64,000 nucleotides of DNA from Cymbomonas tetramitiformis (GCA_001247695.2 LGRX02012774.1:1-64000); one strand, 5' to 3'. Shown: positions 30,069 to 39,956, counted from the first letter of the stretch. Notes: generated by a model not told the origin, from the sequence alone. Made by a program: numbers and translations.

Positions 30069-30329
30069 ATGTCCGATGTTATTGATATTCTTGTTAACCA
30101 TAAAAAAAAGGACATTCTTGAGAAAATAGTTCTTAATATCGTGTGTCGGGATGAGCGCTTGTTGAGCGATCTAGTAAATAGTGAAATGGGTGCCCTTAAA
30201 CAGGTACTTAAAAATCATGAACGCGCCGTCGATAAGCTTGAAGACGCGCTTAAACAATTAACACACGTCGTAAATACGCTGACGGAAGCCACAGCGAGAT
30301 TAAAGATGTGTTTAGCCAACGATTGCTAA
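30069..30329 (+). CDS. Coiled-coil protein, 86 aa
   Basis: An 86-residue frame starting Met-Ser-Asp-Val, rich in Leu, Lys, Glu and Ala with heptad spacing from residue 35 to 80. It stops nine bases before the start of the RNA-polymerase-like gene, which suggests coordinate transcription. Similar in appearance to the 29657 product. Function unknown. Confidence 0.65.
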   Translation: MSDVIDILVNHKKKDILEKIVLNIVCRDERLLSDLVNSEMGALKQVLKNHERAVDKLEDALKQLTHVVNTLTEATARLKMCLANDC

Positions 30330-30338
30330 GACCGTCAG

Positions 30339-32921
30339 ATGAACCAGAACGTCGAACGCAGCCTACGACCGTACGCGCACAACGACGCGAGCACTTCCGA
30401 CCAATTCGTGGACCTGCCGTTTTTGCAACCGGTGGTGTTTGCGGACGACCTTGCGTGCGACGATCACGTGGATGATGATGAAGTCGCGCCTTTTTTAAAA
30501 ACCGAGGTGCTGCGCACGCCGGTCGTGCGATACTCACAATCCAACAACATCTGCACGGCTCTTCGCGTGCACTCAAGCGGAATCTTTCAGCGTGGGATGT
30601 GCTGCATGTTCGAATATGGAAGCCATCGTAAGTTGGGCGCTCGCATCACCAACATCGATGAGCAAAACGAGACGGCCGCCACGCGCAACCTGCGCGTGCA
30701 CAACTGGCGCAGGCAAACGCCCGTCGAGGCGAGCTCCCGACCGGTTTCGCCCCGTATCGACGAAGATGACTACTCGTTGTACATGCGTACCTCCAGCGTC
30801 ACGGTGGACGAGGATTGGTACGAGGCGTTACAGTTTTTGCCTGTGCACGCAACGCTGCCTAGAGGTTGCCTCGTACGCGCGGTGCCGGAGGTAACGATCT
30901 GCGAATGGGCCGCGAGCGGCCGCAACGAGACCGCGGCGCTTAACTTTTTAGCCGCGCACGACATAACATCCCATACGGAATCTCCGGATGTTCGCTCCTA
31001 CACCTGCAAACTGCACGCCGCGCTGAAGGACCAAAGATCCACGATGCCAAGATCCAGCCGCATTCAAGGGTATCAACTGTTGCGCAGTATTCTGAGGGAC
31101 GTCAGCCACGCCGCGAGGGAGACGGTAACTCACGATCTCAGCACCGGTAATATTTTCGACTCCGACGTGCGCAACAAGCTGGTTTACACCATGATGTACA
31201 TGAACTACCACAACGGCGTCGCGTACGCCTTTTTGACCAACACCCAGGTGCACGACCTTAACGACGAACCCGACGCCCGCAACCCGCTGCGCAAAATCTG
31301 CGCAAAAAGCGACACGCACGGCGCAAACAATCCTACGCTCCCGCTGAACACGGACACGTTGCTTCGTTTGTTCTACGCGCGGGAGGCGAATGCCGTGACG
31401 GACATCCTTAACGACGATGATCTGACATTTCTGTCCAGCGTTCGTTCCGCGGCGGGGGTGGACATCATGACCCTCTTCGACCCGCACCGACTGATTGTGG
31501 TCGCACCCGAGGACACCGCCGCGCGCCCCGTATCGTACGATGACGTGCGCGTACGAAAGGGAGGGGCGACGAAGCGGACGCCGGGAGTGATAAACAACGC
31601 ACGAGCCGACTTTGACGGCGACGATGCCGACGTGTGCTGGGTGTCGCAAGGTATCGAACTGTTTGTCACCACGATGGAGGAGGCGTACGAGACCGAGTGC
31701 ACGGCTTTGACCACCGTGGACGAAGCGGTGTTGCATCGCGTGCGTGCAACCTCGTTGCTTGCATCGCCGGTTAAAAGCGCCATGTTGAACACGCGCGTTC
31801 GCGCCGGGGCGTTGGCTGCGTCTCAGTACCTAGCAAGAACCGGTGCCGACACCCTCAACGCCGATTTGCGCGTTCTCAGCAATTCGCACGCCCCGAAAGC
31901 GAAGGACGCCTGCCTTGACAGTCAGAATGAACTGTTCGACACCAAAACGCGGATCACGCTTGTGAGGCAGTTTGCAACAGAATACGTACGGGCGCTCGAG
32001 CAGCTCCAACATCACGACTTTGCTACGTTGTCCGAATGCTGTCGCGTATGCGACAAAAACCCCAAACCTGACGGTGCCGCGTACGAAGCACCGCGTGTGC
32101 CCAAACCTGTGCTTTGCAGGGTGTTGCGTTTCGAGCATCCTCTTCTACTATCTGAGGACAATGATCGCGAGGAGGACACGTGCAATTCTGCGAGCGAGTG
32201 CGTAGCAGTCTGCGTCGCCAAGCTTGTCGAGGATGCGACCGGATTTCGCACGCGCGTCGACGAGGATGCGAACGGCGTGGCAGTCGCCGCGCTCGGTCGG
32301 GATATGATCGGGACGGCCATCAATTGGCTCAGGACGATCGCCACGGAGTACGGGCAGCTTGTGGACGACACCGAGTCCGAGGTGGCGCGGGACGACGCCA
32401 CCGACGCGACGCTGCTATTTTGGTTGCGGTATATGCGCGACAAAAAAACACGCAACAAAGCTTACAACGTCTGGCGCCGGGCTTGGAGCGGCGGATTTGT
32501 GGGTATGTCATGTTTAAACGGTCACATGTACAAAAATGCGCCACCCTTTCCGGATCATTATGAGCTCCGCACGCTGACGCATGTGGAGCTTTGGTCCGTG
32601 GTCGCGCTGGAACTGCAACTGGGACTGACGCGGCTCTCGATCGCCGCGGTAGCGCACCTGGAGCGAAAGGCCGTCGATACGTTGTACAATGTAAAATTCG
32701 ACGACGGCGAGAACCGCCAGAACAAGCGCAAAAAAAACGAAAGCTCGATGGGCCAACTGATCGGCCTCTTTATGCGCCGTGAACAGGAGTTAAACTGCGT
32801 GGACGACACCCCCGGACGATCGCGCACGGATTCGGTACACCAGCAGCGCGAGCGAGTGCGAAACATTGAAATGATGATCGGGGACAAATTCGAGGACGTG
32901 CGCCGTCAGAGCCAGTTGTAA
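30339..32921 (+). CDS. RNA polymerase largest-subunit-like protein (divergent)
   Basis: An 860-residue protein containing D424-F-D-G-D in the context RADFDGDDADV. In the beta'/Rpb1 family this motif holds the three Asp that bind catalytic magnesium (usual form NADFDGDE). Apart from this site I cannot match the long conserved Rpb1 segments, and 860 residues is well short of a full Rpb1 (about 1400 or more). A C-x2-C pair lies near residue 567. It may be a highly diverged or split viral Rpb1, like the short catalytic subunits of some insect viruses, or a distinct two-barrel polymerase. The catalytic triad is intact, so an active enzyme is plausible. The second barrel subunit is not in the window. 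Confidence 0.7.
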   Translation: MNQNVERSLRPYAHNDASTSDQFVDLPFLQPVVFADDLACDDHVDDDEVAPFLKTEVLRTPVVRYSQSNNICTALRVHSSGIFQRGMCCMFEYGSHRKLGARITNIDEQNETAATRNLRVHNWRRQTPVEASSRPVSPRIDEDDYSLYMRTSSVTVDEDWYEALQFLPVHATLPRGCLVRAVPEVTICEWAASGRNETAALNFLAAHDITSHTESPDVRSYTCKLHAALKDQRSTMPRSSRIQGYQLLRSILRDVSHAARETVTHDLSTGNIFDSDVRNKLVYTMMYMNYHNGVAYAFLTNTQVHDLNDEPDARNPLRKICAKSDTHGANNPTLPLNTDTLLRLFYAREANAVTDILNDDDLTFLSSVRSAAGVDIMTLFDPHRLIVVAPEDTAARPVSYDDVRVRKGGATKRTPGVINNARADFDGDDADVCWVSQGIELFVTTMEEAYETECTALTTVDEAVLHRVRATSLLASPVKSAMLNTRVRAGALAASQYLARTGADTLNADLRVLSNSHAPKAKDACLDSQNELFDTKTRITLVRQFATEYVRALEQLQHHDFATLSECCRVCDKNPKPDGAAYEAPRVPKPVLCRVLRFEHPLLLSEDNDREEDTCNSASECVAVCVAKLVEDATGFRTRVDEDANGVAVAALGRDMIGTAINWLRTIATEYGQLVDDTESEVARDDATDATLLFWLRYMRDKKTRNKAYNVWRRAWSGGFVGMSCLNGHMYKNAPPFPDHYELRTLTHVELWSVVALELQLGLTRLSIAAVAHLERKAVDTLYNVKFDDGENRQNKRKKNESSMGQLIGLFMRREQELNCVDDTPGRSRTDSVHQQRERVRNIEMMIGDKFEDVRRQSQL

Positions 32922-33221
32922 CCCCTTCACCTTTCCGGCGCACGTGCGTATCACGTTTTTCTTGTGCTAAGCATGACCACGCTCGATAACCCGGAAGGGG
33001 CCGTCGCAGCGTACACTATCAAACGTTTTGCGAACGTCCGAGCACGTCAACCAAAGTTGTATTTATATTTCAATGTAAAAAATATACACGAAAATCGACC
33101 CAATACGTCCCTCCCATTTTTGTGCAGCAGTCCGATCGGAGAGCGTGGCCCTATGTCTCGTCCATGCATACGAAACCGTTCCGATGTATATATACCTCCA
33201 CGTCGGGCGTCGTCAGTCAAA
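32922..33221. other. Spacer upstream of small membrane protein gene
   Basis: The 300 bases continue an open frame into 33222 but the composition is poor and a TATATATA box at 33187-33194 sits inside, so I treat this as noncoding leader and promoter. Confidence 0.5.
33187..33194 (+). promoter_or_regulatory. TATA box of membrane protein gene
   Basis: TATATATA about 28 bases upstream of ATG 33222. Confidence 0.55.
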
Positions 33222-33590
33222 ATGATCCGCGATATACTCATGTACGCCATTGTGGCGTCCGTCGCCAACGTAATCGCGTGCACCGTCACCCTCGCGTTGT
33301 ACTACGCCGGTGCCGACGCGTTGGCCATGTACCGATCGCTTTGCGCGGCGACGGTCACGCTGACGCTCTTCACATGCGTGTCGCACGACTGTCGATTCAA
33401 GGTGCCCATGTATAGGAAAATGCTCATCTTCAACGCTTTCAGCGTGATCTCCGGGACCACCGGATTACTGCTGGCGCGCACCAAACGCAACTCGTTGCAC
33501 CTCATCGCCCTGGCCAATGTGGTGTTCGGCGTTATCATGCTGGCGATGCAGATCGGGCAGTATAAAAACGCGCTTTCGCAATCCTCATAG
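33222..33590 (+). CDS. Four-pass membrane protein, 122 aa
   Basis: A 122-residue protein with about four hydrophobic segments (residues 3-27, 35-56, 65-83 and 92-112) and short loops, so it is a small tetraspan membrane protein. The start at ATG 33222 is favoured by the TATATATA box at 33187-33194; the longer frame from 32964 would place that box inside the gene. No family is recognised. It converges on the spliced gene at 33607. Confidence 0.7.
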   Translation: MIRDILMYAIVASVANVIACTVTLALYYAGADALAMYRSLCAATVTLTLFTCVSHDCRFKVPMYRKMLIFNAFSVISGTTGLLLARTKRNSLHLIALANVVFGVIMLAMQIGQYKNALSQSS

Positions 33591-33606
33591 GCCCACCGAA
33601 CGCCGC

Positions 33607-34505
33607 TCAAGTGAAGGCGGTCACCATCAACTTGCGAGGCACGCCGATGATGTCTTCGCGCGCGTCGCGCACGCGGTCGCCTGTTAGCGTAACTTTATCC
33701 ACGGACCGCACCGGCCGCGCCGTGCTCACGGATCCGGGAGGTAGTGCTTTACCGACGTCCACGCCGTAGATGGTGAGGTCGGTATTCCCGTGCTTGTTTA
33801 GAGCGCGAAGGAAAGTGACGTAAGGATCTACGGATTGCGCGTCCGTCTCGAGCCAAACGATCGCGTACTTCGTTTCCGTGTTATCGTCCACGTGGCGTGC
33901 TGTGGCGTTTATCTGCCCGACAAGCTTCGCCAACTCGGTGGCGATGCGCTGACGCGCGTCGACCCCGTCCTGCCGTGGCAATCTCTGCGTGCTGTGGAAC
34001 TGTCTATACTCCTGCGCGCGCGGAGGGCAAGGGAGGGGGGGGAAGGGTAATGAAGTCACGATCAATAAGAGACTGCGCGTCACAAGTCCGCTACGGACGA
34101 CCGTATAATCCGCGCAAACGCCACACGGCGGAAGGTCCAACTCGCGATCGCGGCGCGAGGCTTGACGGAGCTCACCGCGTAAATTGTTTGAGCGACCTTG
34201 GCGTCGAATCCGACGGTCCCGTCGTCGGTGGCGATCATCAGGTTGTACAGCCGCGTCGTGTCATCCAAATCGTGCTTGCCTATGACTTCGTCGCAAACTT
34301 CTCGGATCGAGCCGGCGCACAAGCCGTACGCGCACGTGGACACGGCGATGTACACCTTCGTGCACGAACGGTGCGCGGTGGCCGGCGAGGGCGTGAAACA
34401 CGCGCTGTGCTTCAGTTCGTCCGGTATGGGTTTACCCTGTCCGTAAGGCTTGGTCGGCTGCGCGGGTGCGGACGATCGCGCCCCTGCGCCGCCTAAAAAG
34501 TTCAT
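33607..34505 (-). CDS. Unknown spliced protein, 244 aa
   Basis: Exon 1 runs from ATG 34505 to 34176 (110 codons), exon 2 from 34011 to 33607 (134 codons and TGA). They join in phase 0 across a 164-base intron. Without splicing, exon 1 would run on into low-quality sequence and stop at 34080. The protein begins with a Pro/Ser-rich stretch, then looks like an alpha/beta fold. I do not recognise it. The start lies about 93 bases from the divergent FEN1-like gene, with a TA-rich promoter element between them. Confidence 0.7.
34012..34175 (-). other. Intron, 164 bases
   Basis: On the minus strand, GTGAGC donor and GCGCGCAG acceptor preceded by a long C/T tract, phase 0. Confidence 0.78.
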
Positions 34506-34538
34506 CGTCAACGCCGATCGCTGACGCGTTCGCACGTG

Positions 34539-34549
34539 TATATATATAA
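34539..34549 (+). promoter_or_regulatory. (TA)n element between divergent genes
   Basis: TATATATATAA lies about 50 bases before ATG 34599 and about 35 bases before the divergent ATG 34505; it may serve both. Confidence 0.5.
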
Positions 34550-34598
34550 TAACGCGCCGATCCACCTCGTCGCCGACCGCTTCGTCCGCCGACGCACG

Positions 34599-35827
34599 AT
34601 GGGGCTGCACGCGGGGATCGCAAAACACATGCGCGAGCGTATGCCGAAAGTGTACCTCGATCGTGAAGAGCTGCGCGGGCTGCCCGCGCCGCAGGTGTGC
34701 GTGGTCGATTTCATGTGGCTGCTGTACCGTTTTAGAGGATCCACCGGGACGCAGTTGGTGCGTTACGCGCAAGCGCAGATCACGAGCGCGTACGACGCCG
34801 GGTGTGCGTGCTTTGTCGCGCTCGGCGACGACGACCTGAACATGCCCGAACAAAAACGTGACGAGCAACGTAGGCGCGACAAACGCGCGCCCGACGCCAA
34901 CGCGACCGCGACGGCGCCCGTCCTGGACGACGATAACGCGCCGACGGATTGGTGTGCCGCCTTGTCGAACCGCGCGTTCAAGCAGGCCGTGTTGCATTAT
35001 CTGCACGACAAGCTGACGCCGCCCGATCTGAAACGCAAAACCGGCGAGGTTATGCTCGTCACCCGCATGGCCACGCGAGGCATACGCGCCTTCCGCGCAC
35101 GCGACGGCGTCTGGTCGGGTTTTCACGACGCGTCCATGGAAACGGCGATCGAAGGTTGCGGTGAAGCGGACGTGGCGGCGGCGCGGGTCGTCGAGTGGTT
35201 GACGGAACGGACCGGCTACAAAAGCTACGTCGTGCGCACAATCGATTCCGATTCGATACCCATCCTACTGGCGTCGCAAGCTCGCGTCCGCTGCCAGAAC
35301 GCCACCCTGCATCTGTGGTTACCGACGTGCGAACGCGCGGTGCGTCGCCTACCGTCGCTCGGCGTTTGTCGACTTGCGCGCGGCACGTGTGTATAACGCG
35401 GTCGTATATGGTGTGCTCACAGCCCGCAGGCGAGGACGTCTTGTTCGGCGTCGTCGCGAACGATCTGCATCGGAGCGCGTTCGCGACGTCGCGTACAGGC
35501 TACGACACCTTGTGGTCCTTCGAAACGCGGAGAATCGTGGATATCGACCGCATGCTGCGCAGTTTCGACGATTTGGCGTGCGCGTGGCGTTTTTGCGCTC
35601 TGTGCGTCATGATGGGCACGGATTTCAATAAAAAGATCGCACACCGAGTCGGCCTGCGCGACTTGCAAACGCGTATAGCGCGCGCCTTCAAAACGGCGCA
35701 CCCTTTACGAGACTACCCTAAATTCTTTCGCATCGTCGCTAGTGATACACGGTTAGGCAAAGGCGAAAGCTGTCAAAACACGGGGTGGGTACTGAGGTAC
35801 TGGGGCGCTGATAGCTTGCTTCCCTGA
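34599..35827 (+). CDS. FEN1/XPG-family flap endonuclease-like, one intron
   Basis: Exons 34599-35339 and 35423-35827 give 381 residues, the normal size of FEN1. The N-terminus (MGLHAGIAKH, then D37 in VVDFMWLLYRF) matches the FEN1 N-region; further acidic residues follow in ALGDDDL, at E189 in GEADVAAA, at D216 and D218 in IDSDSIP, and in MMGTDFN of exon 2. These are the positions that bind the two metals in FEN1. The enzyme would cut 5' flaps during replication and repair, fitting its place near the DNA polymerase. The intron is needed to reach the last metal-binding Asp, because the unspliced frame stops at 35396. Confidence 0.85.
35340..35422 (+). other. Intron in FEN1-like gene, 83 bases
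   Basis: GTGCGT donor and CTCACAG acceptor, phase 0. Confidence 0.8.
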
Positions 35828-35846
35828 CGTGTTAACTGTAATATCA

Positions 35847-35867
35847 CGTGTACATACGCCGTACACG
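35847..35867. terminator. Perfect hairpin between convergent genes
   Basis: A 7-bp stem CGTGTAC/GTACACG with a 7-base loop lies between the stop of the FEN1-like gene and the stop of the next minus-strand gene. Probably a 3'-end processing or termination signal; similar structures follow other genes here. Confidence 0.5.
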
Positions 35868-35868
35868 G

Positions 35869-36786
35869 CTAACGCGGCGATGTTATGTCACTCAACAGCA
35901 TCTCTTTCATTTGCACGTTGGCAAACTCCGCAACGGTCTCGTTGCTGCTTGCATCGACGAACTCTTCGTTCGCCACGAACGAACACGTCGCGTTTTTGCT
36001 GTCCGTGCGATCGGTCTGATGCATGCGGAAAAGCCATTTTTGGCAATGATTGCACGTCATCACGTAATCTTTGCGCATGCTACGTATGCACTCGCCGGAT
36101 ACCGCCAAACGTTTCAGCAGCTCCGTGTTGGTGCCCCGACTGTTTTTTAGGCGCAGCGTCTCCTCCGCCAAATCCGCTTGCAACGTTTGCAGCGCAAAGT
36201 GCAGATCCGTGTTTCGCTGCGTCATCATGACGTGCTCGTCTTCCTGCTCGATCAGCGTGGCCTGCTTCGCTTGCGTGCGCAGCGAAAAGTCATGCAGCAC
36301 GACGGCGCGCCAGTGATGCAGCGCGCGTGAAACTCGATTGGTGACGCGCTTGGTGACGACCCAAAAATGAATCCACGCGGTCATGACGCGCTGCAGAGTC
36401 GCCCTGCGTCGTATCGTGTTTGAAACGCAGGCGAAGCGGTGCTCAACGCGCGTCGCGCGCTCTTTCCAATTCCAAAACGATCGTGCCACGACGACGTCCG
36501 CAAACCGGCGATCGCCGATGCGCACACGTTGGCATTCCGTCGGCGAAGAAGTTTGGCTGCAGGTGTGATTTCGTTCCACCGCGCACTGCACCGCTGCGTG
36601 TTTGCGACACGGCGGATCGTATCGCCCCTCCGGCTTTGTCGGATTGGCGTCCAAATACGTCGACCGTCGAATCGCGCTCGACGTCGGCGGCAGGCGAAGT
36701 ATTTCGCGGTAGACTGCGTTTTGCGCCTCCAACGCTACGATGATGCCGTAAGCGCCCGGGACGTATTCGTTAGCGTAAGGGTTCAT
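35869..36786 (-). CDS. Helical protein with Trp-centred repeats, 305 aa
   Basis: A protein of 305 residues from ATG 36786 (310 if ATG 36801 is used). The middle contains repeated helices centred on Trp (SFWNWKERA, TAWIHFWVV, ALHHWRAVV), a pattern reminiscent of Sfi1/centrin-binding repeats. A coiled coil follows (about residues 200-235), then a C-x2-C with one downstream Cys. If the resemblance is real it could bind centrin or calmodulin; this is weak inference. It converges on the FEN1-like gene. Confidence 0.65.
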   Translation of the reverse strand: MNPYANEYVPGAYGIIVALEAQNAVYREILRLPPTSSAIRRSTYLDANPTKPEGRYDPPCRKHAAVQCAVERNHTCSQTSSPTECQRVRIGDRRFADVVVARSFWNWKERATRVEHRFACVSNTIRRRATLQRVMTAWIHFWVVTKRVTNRVSRALHHWRAVVLHDFSLRTQAKQATLIEQEDEHVMMTQRNTDLHFALQTLQADLAEETLRLKNSRGTNTELLKRLAVSGECIRSMRKDYVMTCNHCQKWLFRMHQTDRTDSKNATCSFVANEEFVDASSNETVAEFANVQMKEMLLSDITSPR

Positions 36787-37083
36787 GATAAGGGATATCA
36801 CGGCGCCTTTATGGTGTATGCGATTGTGACTGTGAGCGGTTGTTTAATATGAAAATTTATACGCTCGTGTGGCAAATTGTGGTACATGATGATCGCCCGC
36901 GCGCGTGGGCGTTTGTTATGATGCCGCATTTCGATTGGGCAGACGCCGTGGATGCGTTCGTTTGTTCGATATGATCGCACCAGTACACGGACCGATGTGT
37001 TTTGCGCAGATGCACACGGCAGTTGTTACGATATATAAATATACCGTCGCTACGTGCACGAGTGGCTTGAACGTTTGGAGAAG
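36787..37083. other. Divergent promoter region, about 300 bases
   Basis: Contains the start region of the minus-strand gene and a TATAAATA (37034-37041) for the plus-strand gene at 37084. No gene seen. Confidence 0.5.
37034..37041 (+). promoter_or_regulatory. TATA box of 37084 gene
   Basis: TATAAATA within TATATAAATATA, about 43 bases before ATG 37084. Confidence 0.65.
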
Positions 37084-39243
37084 ATGTCTGTAGCTTTATG
37101 TGCTTCGTCCTCGATATACCAAGACCCGGTAGCAATAACAGGTAACAGTGCGGCAGGTTTTAATTTATTAAAAGACCTGACAGAGCGGGTCACGCGTCTC
37201 AAATATGAGCTTGGATCTTGCAAACGAAACCAAGAAAAATGGCGTGCAGCATACCCCAATACGACGTTGCCTGCGATATTTACGGATGCGAGCAAAAATA
37301 ATTCAGACGATAAACTTGTGGCAATCACAGACCCTGAATCACTTCAACGAATAAGTGTACAGTTTGCACAGTCTCGAGATTTTCTAGGTTTGTTGGACCG
37401 TATTGCAGACGTGGAACCAACTTTTGTTGAGATGGTCTACAGTAATCCAAAATCTTTTGGAATGCCAGCATTGGAAACAGAAAAAGGATCGCCTGAAATA
37501 GTACAAATGCAAAAAGAATATGATGATTGCCTTGGTGAACTCAACGACTGTTACGCCAACTTTCCTCGGGATGAAACAGGTGTCAATTTTTTGGACATAA
37601 AGTCGTTTCATGGAAAAGTTTTATTGTTAATGTACTTTCCCAGCGTTTTGCGCAATCAGTACGTGCATTTATGGATATCAAAACCGACGAAGGGTAGAAG
37701 GAAAAAATTATCGATATTTAATACTTTTCTAAACATGTTTAACAAAAAAATTGAAGCTGTGGATATCTTATACACTCTTGAACAAGTCGAAGACTATATT
37801 AAAAAAACTTTTTTTCACGAATTTACGTTACGTAATGGTACGCCATCGTCCCTGAGGTCCCTGGGTCAAAAACGGGTCAAACCCATTGATGACGCGTTAA
37901 ATTTTATTACACAAAGGCGCTTTGATTGCACTACCACGCGTACTACTGCCCGGACATATTATCTATTGAACGACGTAGACTCAAATCGTTTACACGACGT
38001 TGTACGAGCTTGTGTACACGAGAAAGCTTCTGAGTATGATTGGAAAAACACACCAGAATTTTACGAATTGCTCAAAAAGATTGACTTTTCGTACGAGGAA
38101 TACAAGCAATCCCGGAATACGATGTCACATGCGCCAGAATCGTCACCATCGCAAACTGGATCGTCGTCGCAAGAGAACGCAATCAGTAGCGCTAGCACGC
38201 CCAGCCCACCCGATCAAACAAGTTCATACGACGGTTTAGTCTCATCTAAAAACTCCAAGACGCAAATGTTTGACAGGTTGATGAATTTTTATACAGAAAA
38301 AAACCTTGCAAACAAAGCCACCGATCAACCGGCTTCTCCCGAACAGGTTGCAAGCAGTAGTGGCAAGACCCAAACCGAAGCCGAAGACATGATAGTGTCA
38401 TCCAAAGAATGGGCTAAATATCTTTCTGATACGTCGGTATCGGAACTAGACGGTTCAGTCTCATCTGAAAAGTCCAAGAAGCAAATGTTTTTCAGGTTGC
38501 AGAATTTTTATACAGAAAAAAACCCTGCAAACATCACCACCGATCGACCGCATTCTCCCGAACAGGTTGCAAGCGGAAGTAGCGATACAAAAACTGATAC
38601 CGATGACATCGATATATTACTTAATGAATGGCAGAAATATCTTAAGCAAACGTCGACAGCTGTAGGTGATTCTGGTGTTGATGCCGAGCCGCCACCAGCA
38701 TCTAACACGTCGGTATCGGAACTACCAGAAGAATGGGGTGTCACACGGGCGCCTAATTCGGCACCCGCAGCTATCGCGGGGATAGCGTATGCAAACAAAG
38801 AGATCCCGTATGTAGAGGATGCGTTACGCAATCACCTATCAAAGCGTAAGGGTGAAACAGAAGTGGAGTACACGCCATCATCCAAACGTCCGAACGTGGG
38901 TGCAAAAGGTGTAGATTTGCGCGACACCGTGATGGTCCCTGGTCCTGATGATCTCCACCCGGATTTTGATTTTAGTGATTTCAAACCGGGTCTTTATTTA
39001 AAAGATTTTAGTCCGGACTCTGATTTGGAAATTTTTGACTCGGACTCTGATTCGAGAATTTTTGGCTCGGACTCTGATTTGGAAATTTTTGACTCGGACT
39101 CTGATTCGAGAATTTTTGGCTCGGACTCTGATTTTGAAATTTTTGGCTCGGACCCTAATCTTGGAGATCCCAACTTAAATCTTGAAAATCCCTTTAATAT
39201 TGGTAAGTCGGGAATGTTTTTTGAGCCTGGAAATCTCGATTAG
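37084..39243 (+). CDS. Unknown AT-rich protein with internal and tail repeats, 719 aa
   Basis: A 719-residue protein starting Met-Ser-Val. The first 330 residues are helical and unrecognised. Residues 350-545 are Ser/Thr/Gln-rich and hold a 73-residue duplication (units starting near 38239 and 38458, sharing NFYTEKN and SPEQVAS). The tail has an 18-residue unit (54 bases, near 39037 and 39091) rich in Asp-Ser-Asp with an Ile/Leu-Phe core, repeated about two and a half times. The acidic repeats might bind calcium or basic proteins. The TATAAATA box at 37034-37041 supports this start over the upstream ATG at 37054. Function unknown. Confidence 0.75.
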   Translation: MSVALCASSSIYQDPVAITGNSAAGFNLLKDLTERVTRLKYELGSCKRNQEKWRAAYPNTTLPAIFTDASKNNSDDKLVAITDPESLQRISVQFAQSRDFLGLLDRIADVEPTFVEMVYSNPKSFGMPALETEKGSPEIVQMQKEYDDCLGELNDCYANFPRDETGVNFLDIKSFHGKVLLLMYFPSVLRNQYVHLWISKPTKGRRKKLSIFNTFLNMFNKKIEAVDILYTLEQVEDYIKKTFFHEFTLRNGTPSSLRSLGQKRVKPIDDALNFITQRRFDCTTTRTTARTYYLLNDVDSNRLHDVVRACVHEKASEYDWKNTPEFYELLKKIDFSYEEYKQSRNTMSHAPESSPSQTGSSSQENAISSASTPSPPDQTSSYDGLVSSKNSKTQMFDRLMNFYTEKNLANKATDQPASPEQVASSSGKTQTEAEDMIVSSKEWAKYLSDTSVSELDGSVSSEKSKKQMFFRLQNFYTEKNPANITTDRPHSPEQVASGSSDTKTDTDDIDILLNEWQKYLKQTSTAVGDSGVDAEPPPASNTSVSELPEEWGVTRAPNSAPAAIAGIAYANKEIPYVEDALRNHLSKRKGETEVEYTPSSKRPNVGAKGVDLRDTVMVPGPDDLHPDFDFSDFKPGLYLKDFSPDSDLEIFDSDSDSRIFGSDSDLEIFDSDSDSRIFGSDSDFEIFGSDPNLGDPNLNLENPFNIGKSGMFFEPGNLD
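38239..38677 (+). repeat. In-frame 219-base duplication
   Basis: Two units offset by 219 bases (73 codons), moderately diverged at the DNA level, within the coding sequence. Confidence 0.65.
39017..39150 (+). repeat. 54-base tandem repeat encoding Asp-Ser units
   Basis: About two and a half nearly identical copies of a 54-base unit, for example starting at 39037 and 39091. The period keeps the frame. Confidence 0.8.
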
Positions 39244-39320
39244 AAAAATTAATTTCACTTGAAACATACTCGCGAACCCTTAACAATTTTTATTCAAGTC
39301 CACGACTCGCCGCGCAAAAA

Positions 39321-39956
39321 CTATCGCGCGCACCCTTTAGGATTTTTGACCCTCCATCCTGCACCGAAACGTTGTCGCAGCCTCTTGTTGTCCCGTCGTT
39401 GCACGAAATGTAACTGATTTACGACATACAAAAACTCCTGCTCTCGGAACATACGGCCGCTCGCCATCGCTTTGGCGCGCGATGCTATCTCCGTACGCGC
39501 ATCGGCATTCAGAGTGCGCTCGAAAGCGGCGTGCACCAGCGAAAAACACTCCGCTTGCGACGTGCCCGGGGCAGCGACGGGGGAGTCGTGCGTCAGGCGA
39601 TGATACTCGCTGAGCGCGACCAGCACGCTGAAACGCGCGTGCATGTACGCGTGCAGAGCGCGCACGCGCGCACCGTCCACCTGCGCGGCGCAGACGTCGA
39701 CCAAGTGATCGTACAAGGGCGTTGCGGAACTCAGGCAGCAACGAATCAACCCTACGGGCGGTCCGGTTTTGTGACTTTCCCACGCGTACCGGCACGGCGC
39801 GAGCACTCGTGGCAACGTAAGATGCGCGCGGCGACGCGTGTCGCAGAGTTTGCGAAACCACGAGCAGGTGGACGCCAACAGCGCGATCTGCGCGTCTGTC
39901 AGACGGTGCAGCACGAACGCGTGCCACACCTCGCGCGGAACGTACGAAAGCTGCAT
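39321..39956 (-). CDS. F-box-like protein, 211 aa
   Basis: A 211-residue protein with an F-box-like motif at residues 5-40: YVPREVW, then a helix with ALLASTCSWFRKLC. F-boxes connect substrates to SCF ubiquitin ligases through Skp1. The rest is helical and Arg/Ala-rich, with no recognised substrate domain. The start at ATG 39956 fits the motif, which usually lies at the N-terminus. An overlapping longer frame (39337-40014) in another phase is an antisense-quality shadow. The family assignment is moderately secure, because F-boxes are short and variable. Confidence 0.7.
   Translation of the reverse strand: MQLSYVPREVWHAFVLHRLTDAQIALLASTCSWFRKLCDTRRRAHLTLPRVLAPCRYAWESHKTGPPVGLIRCCLSSATPLYDHLVDVCAAQVDGARVRALHAYMHARFSVLVALSEYHRLTHDSPVAAPGTSQAECFSLVHAAFERTLNADARTEIASRAKAMASGRMFREQEFLYVVNQLHFVQRRDNKRLRQRFGAGWRVKNPKGCAR

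Noticed and set aside
34080..35126. A 348-codon minus-strand ORF across the FEN1-like gene
   Set aside because: Only its last part (from ATG 34505) is coding, as exon 1 of the spliced gene; the rest is antisense to the FEN1-like gene.
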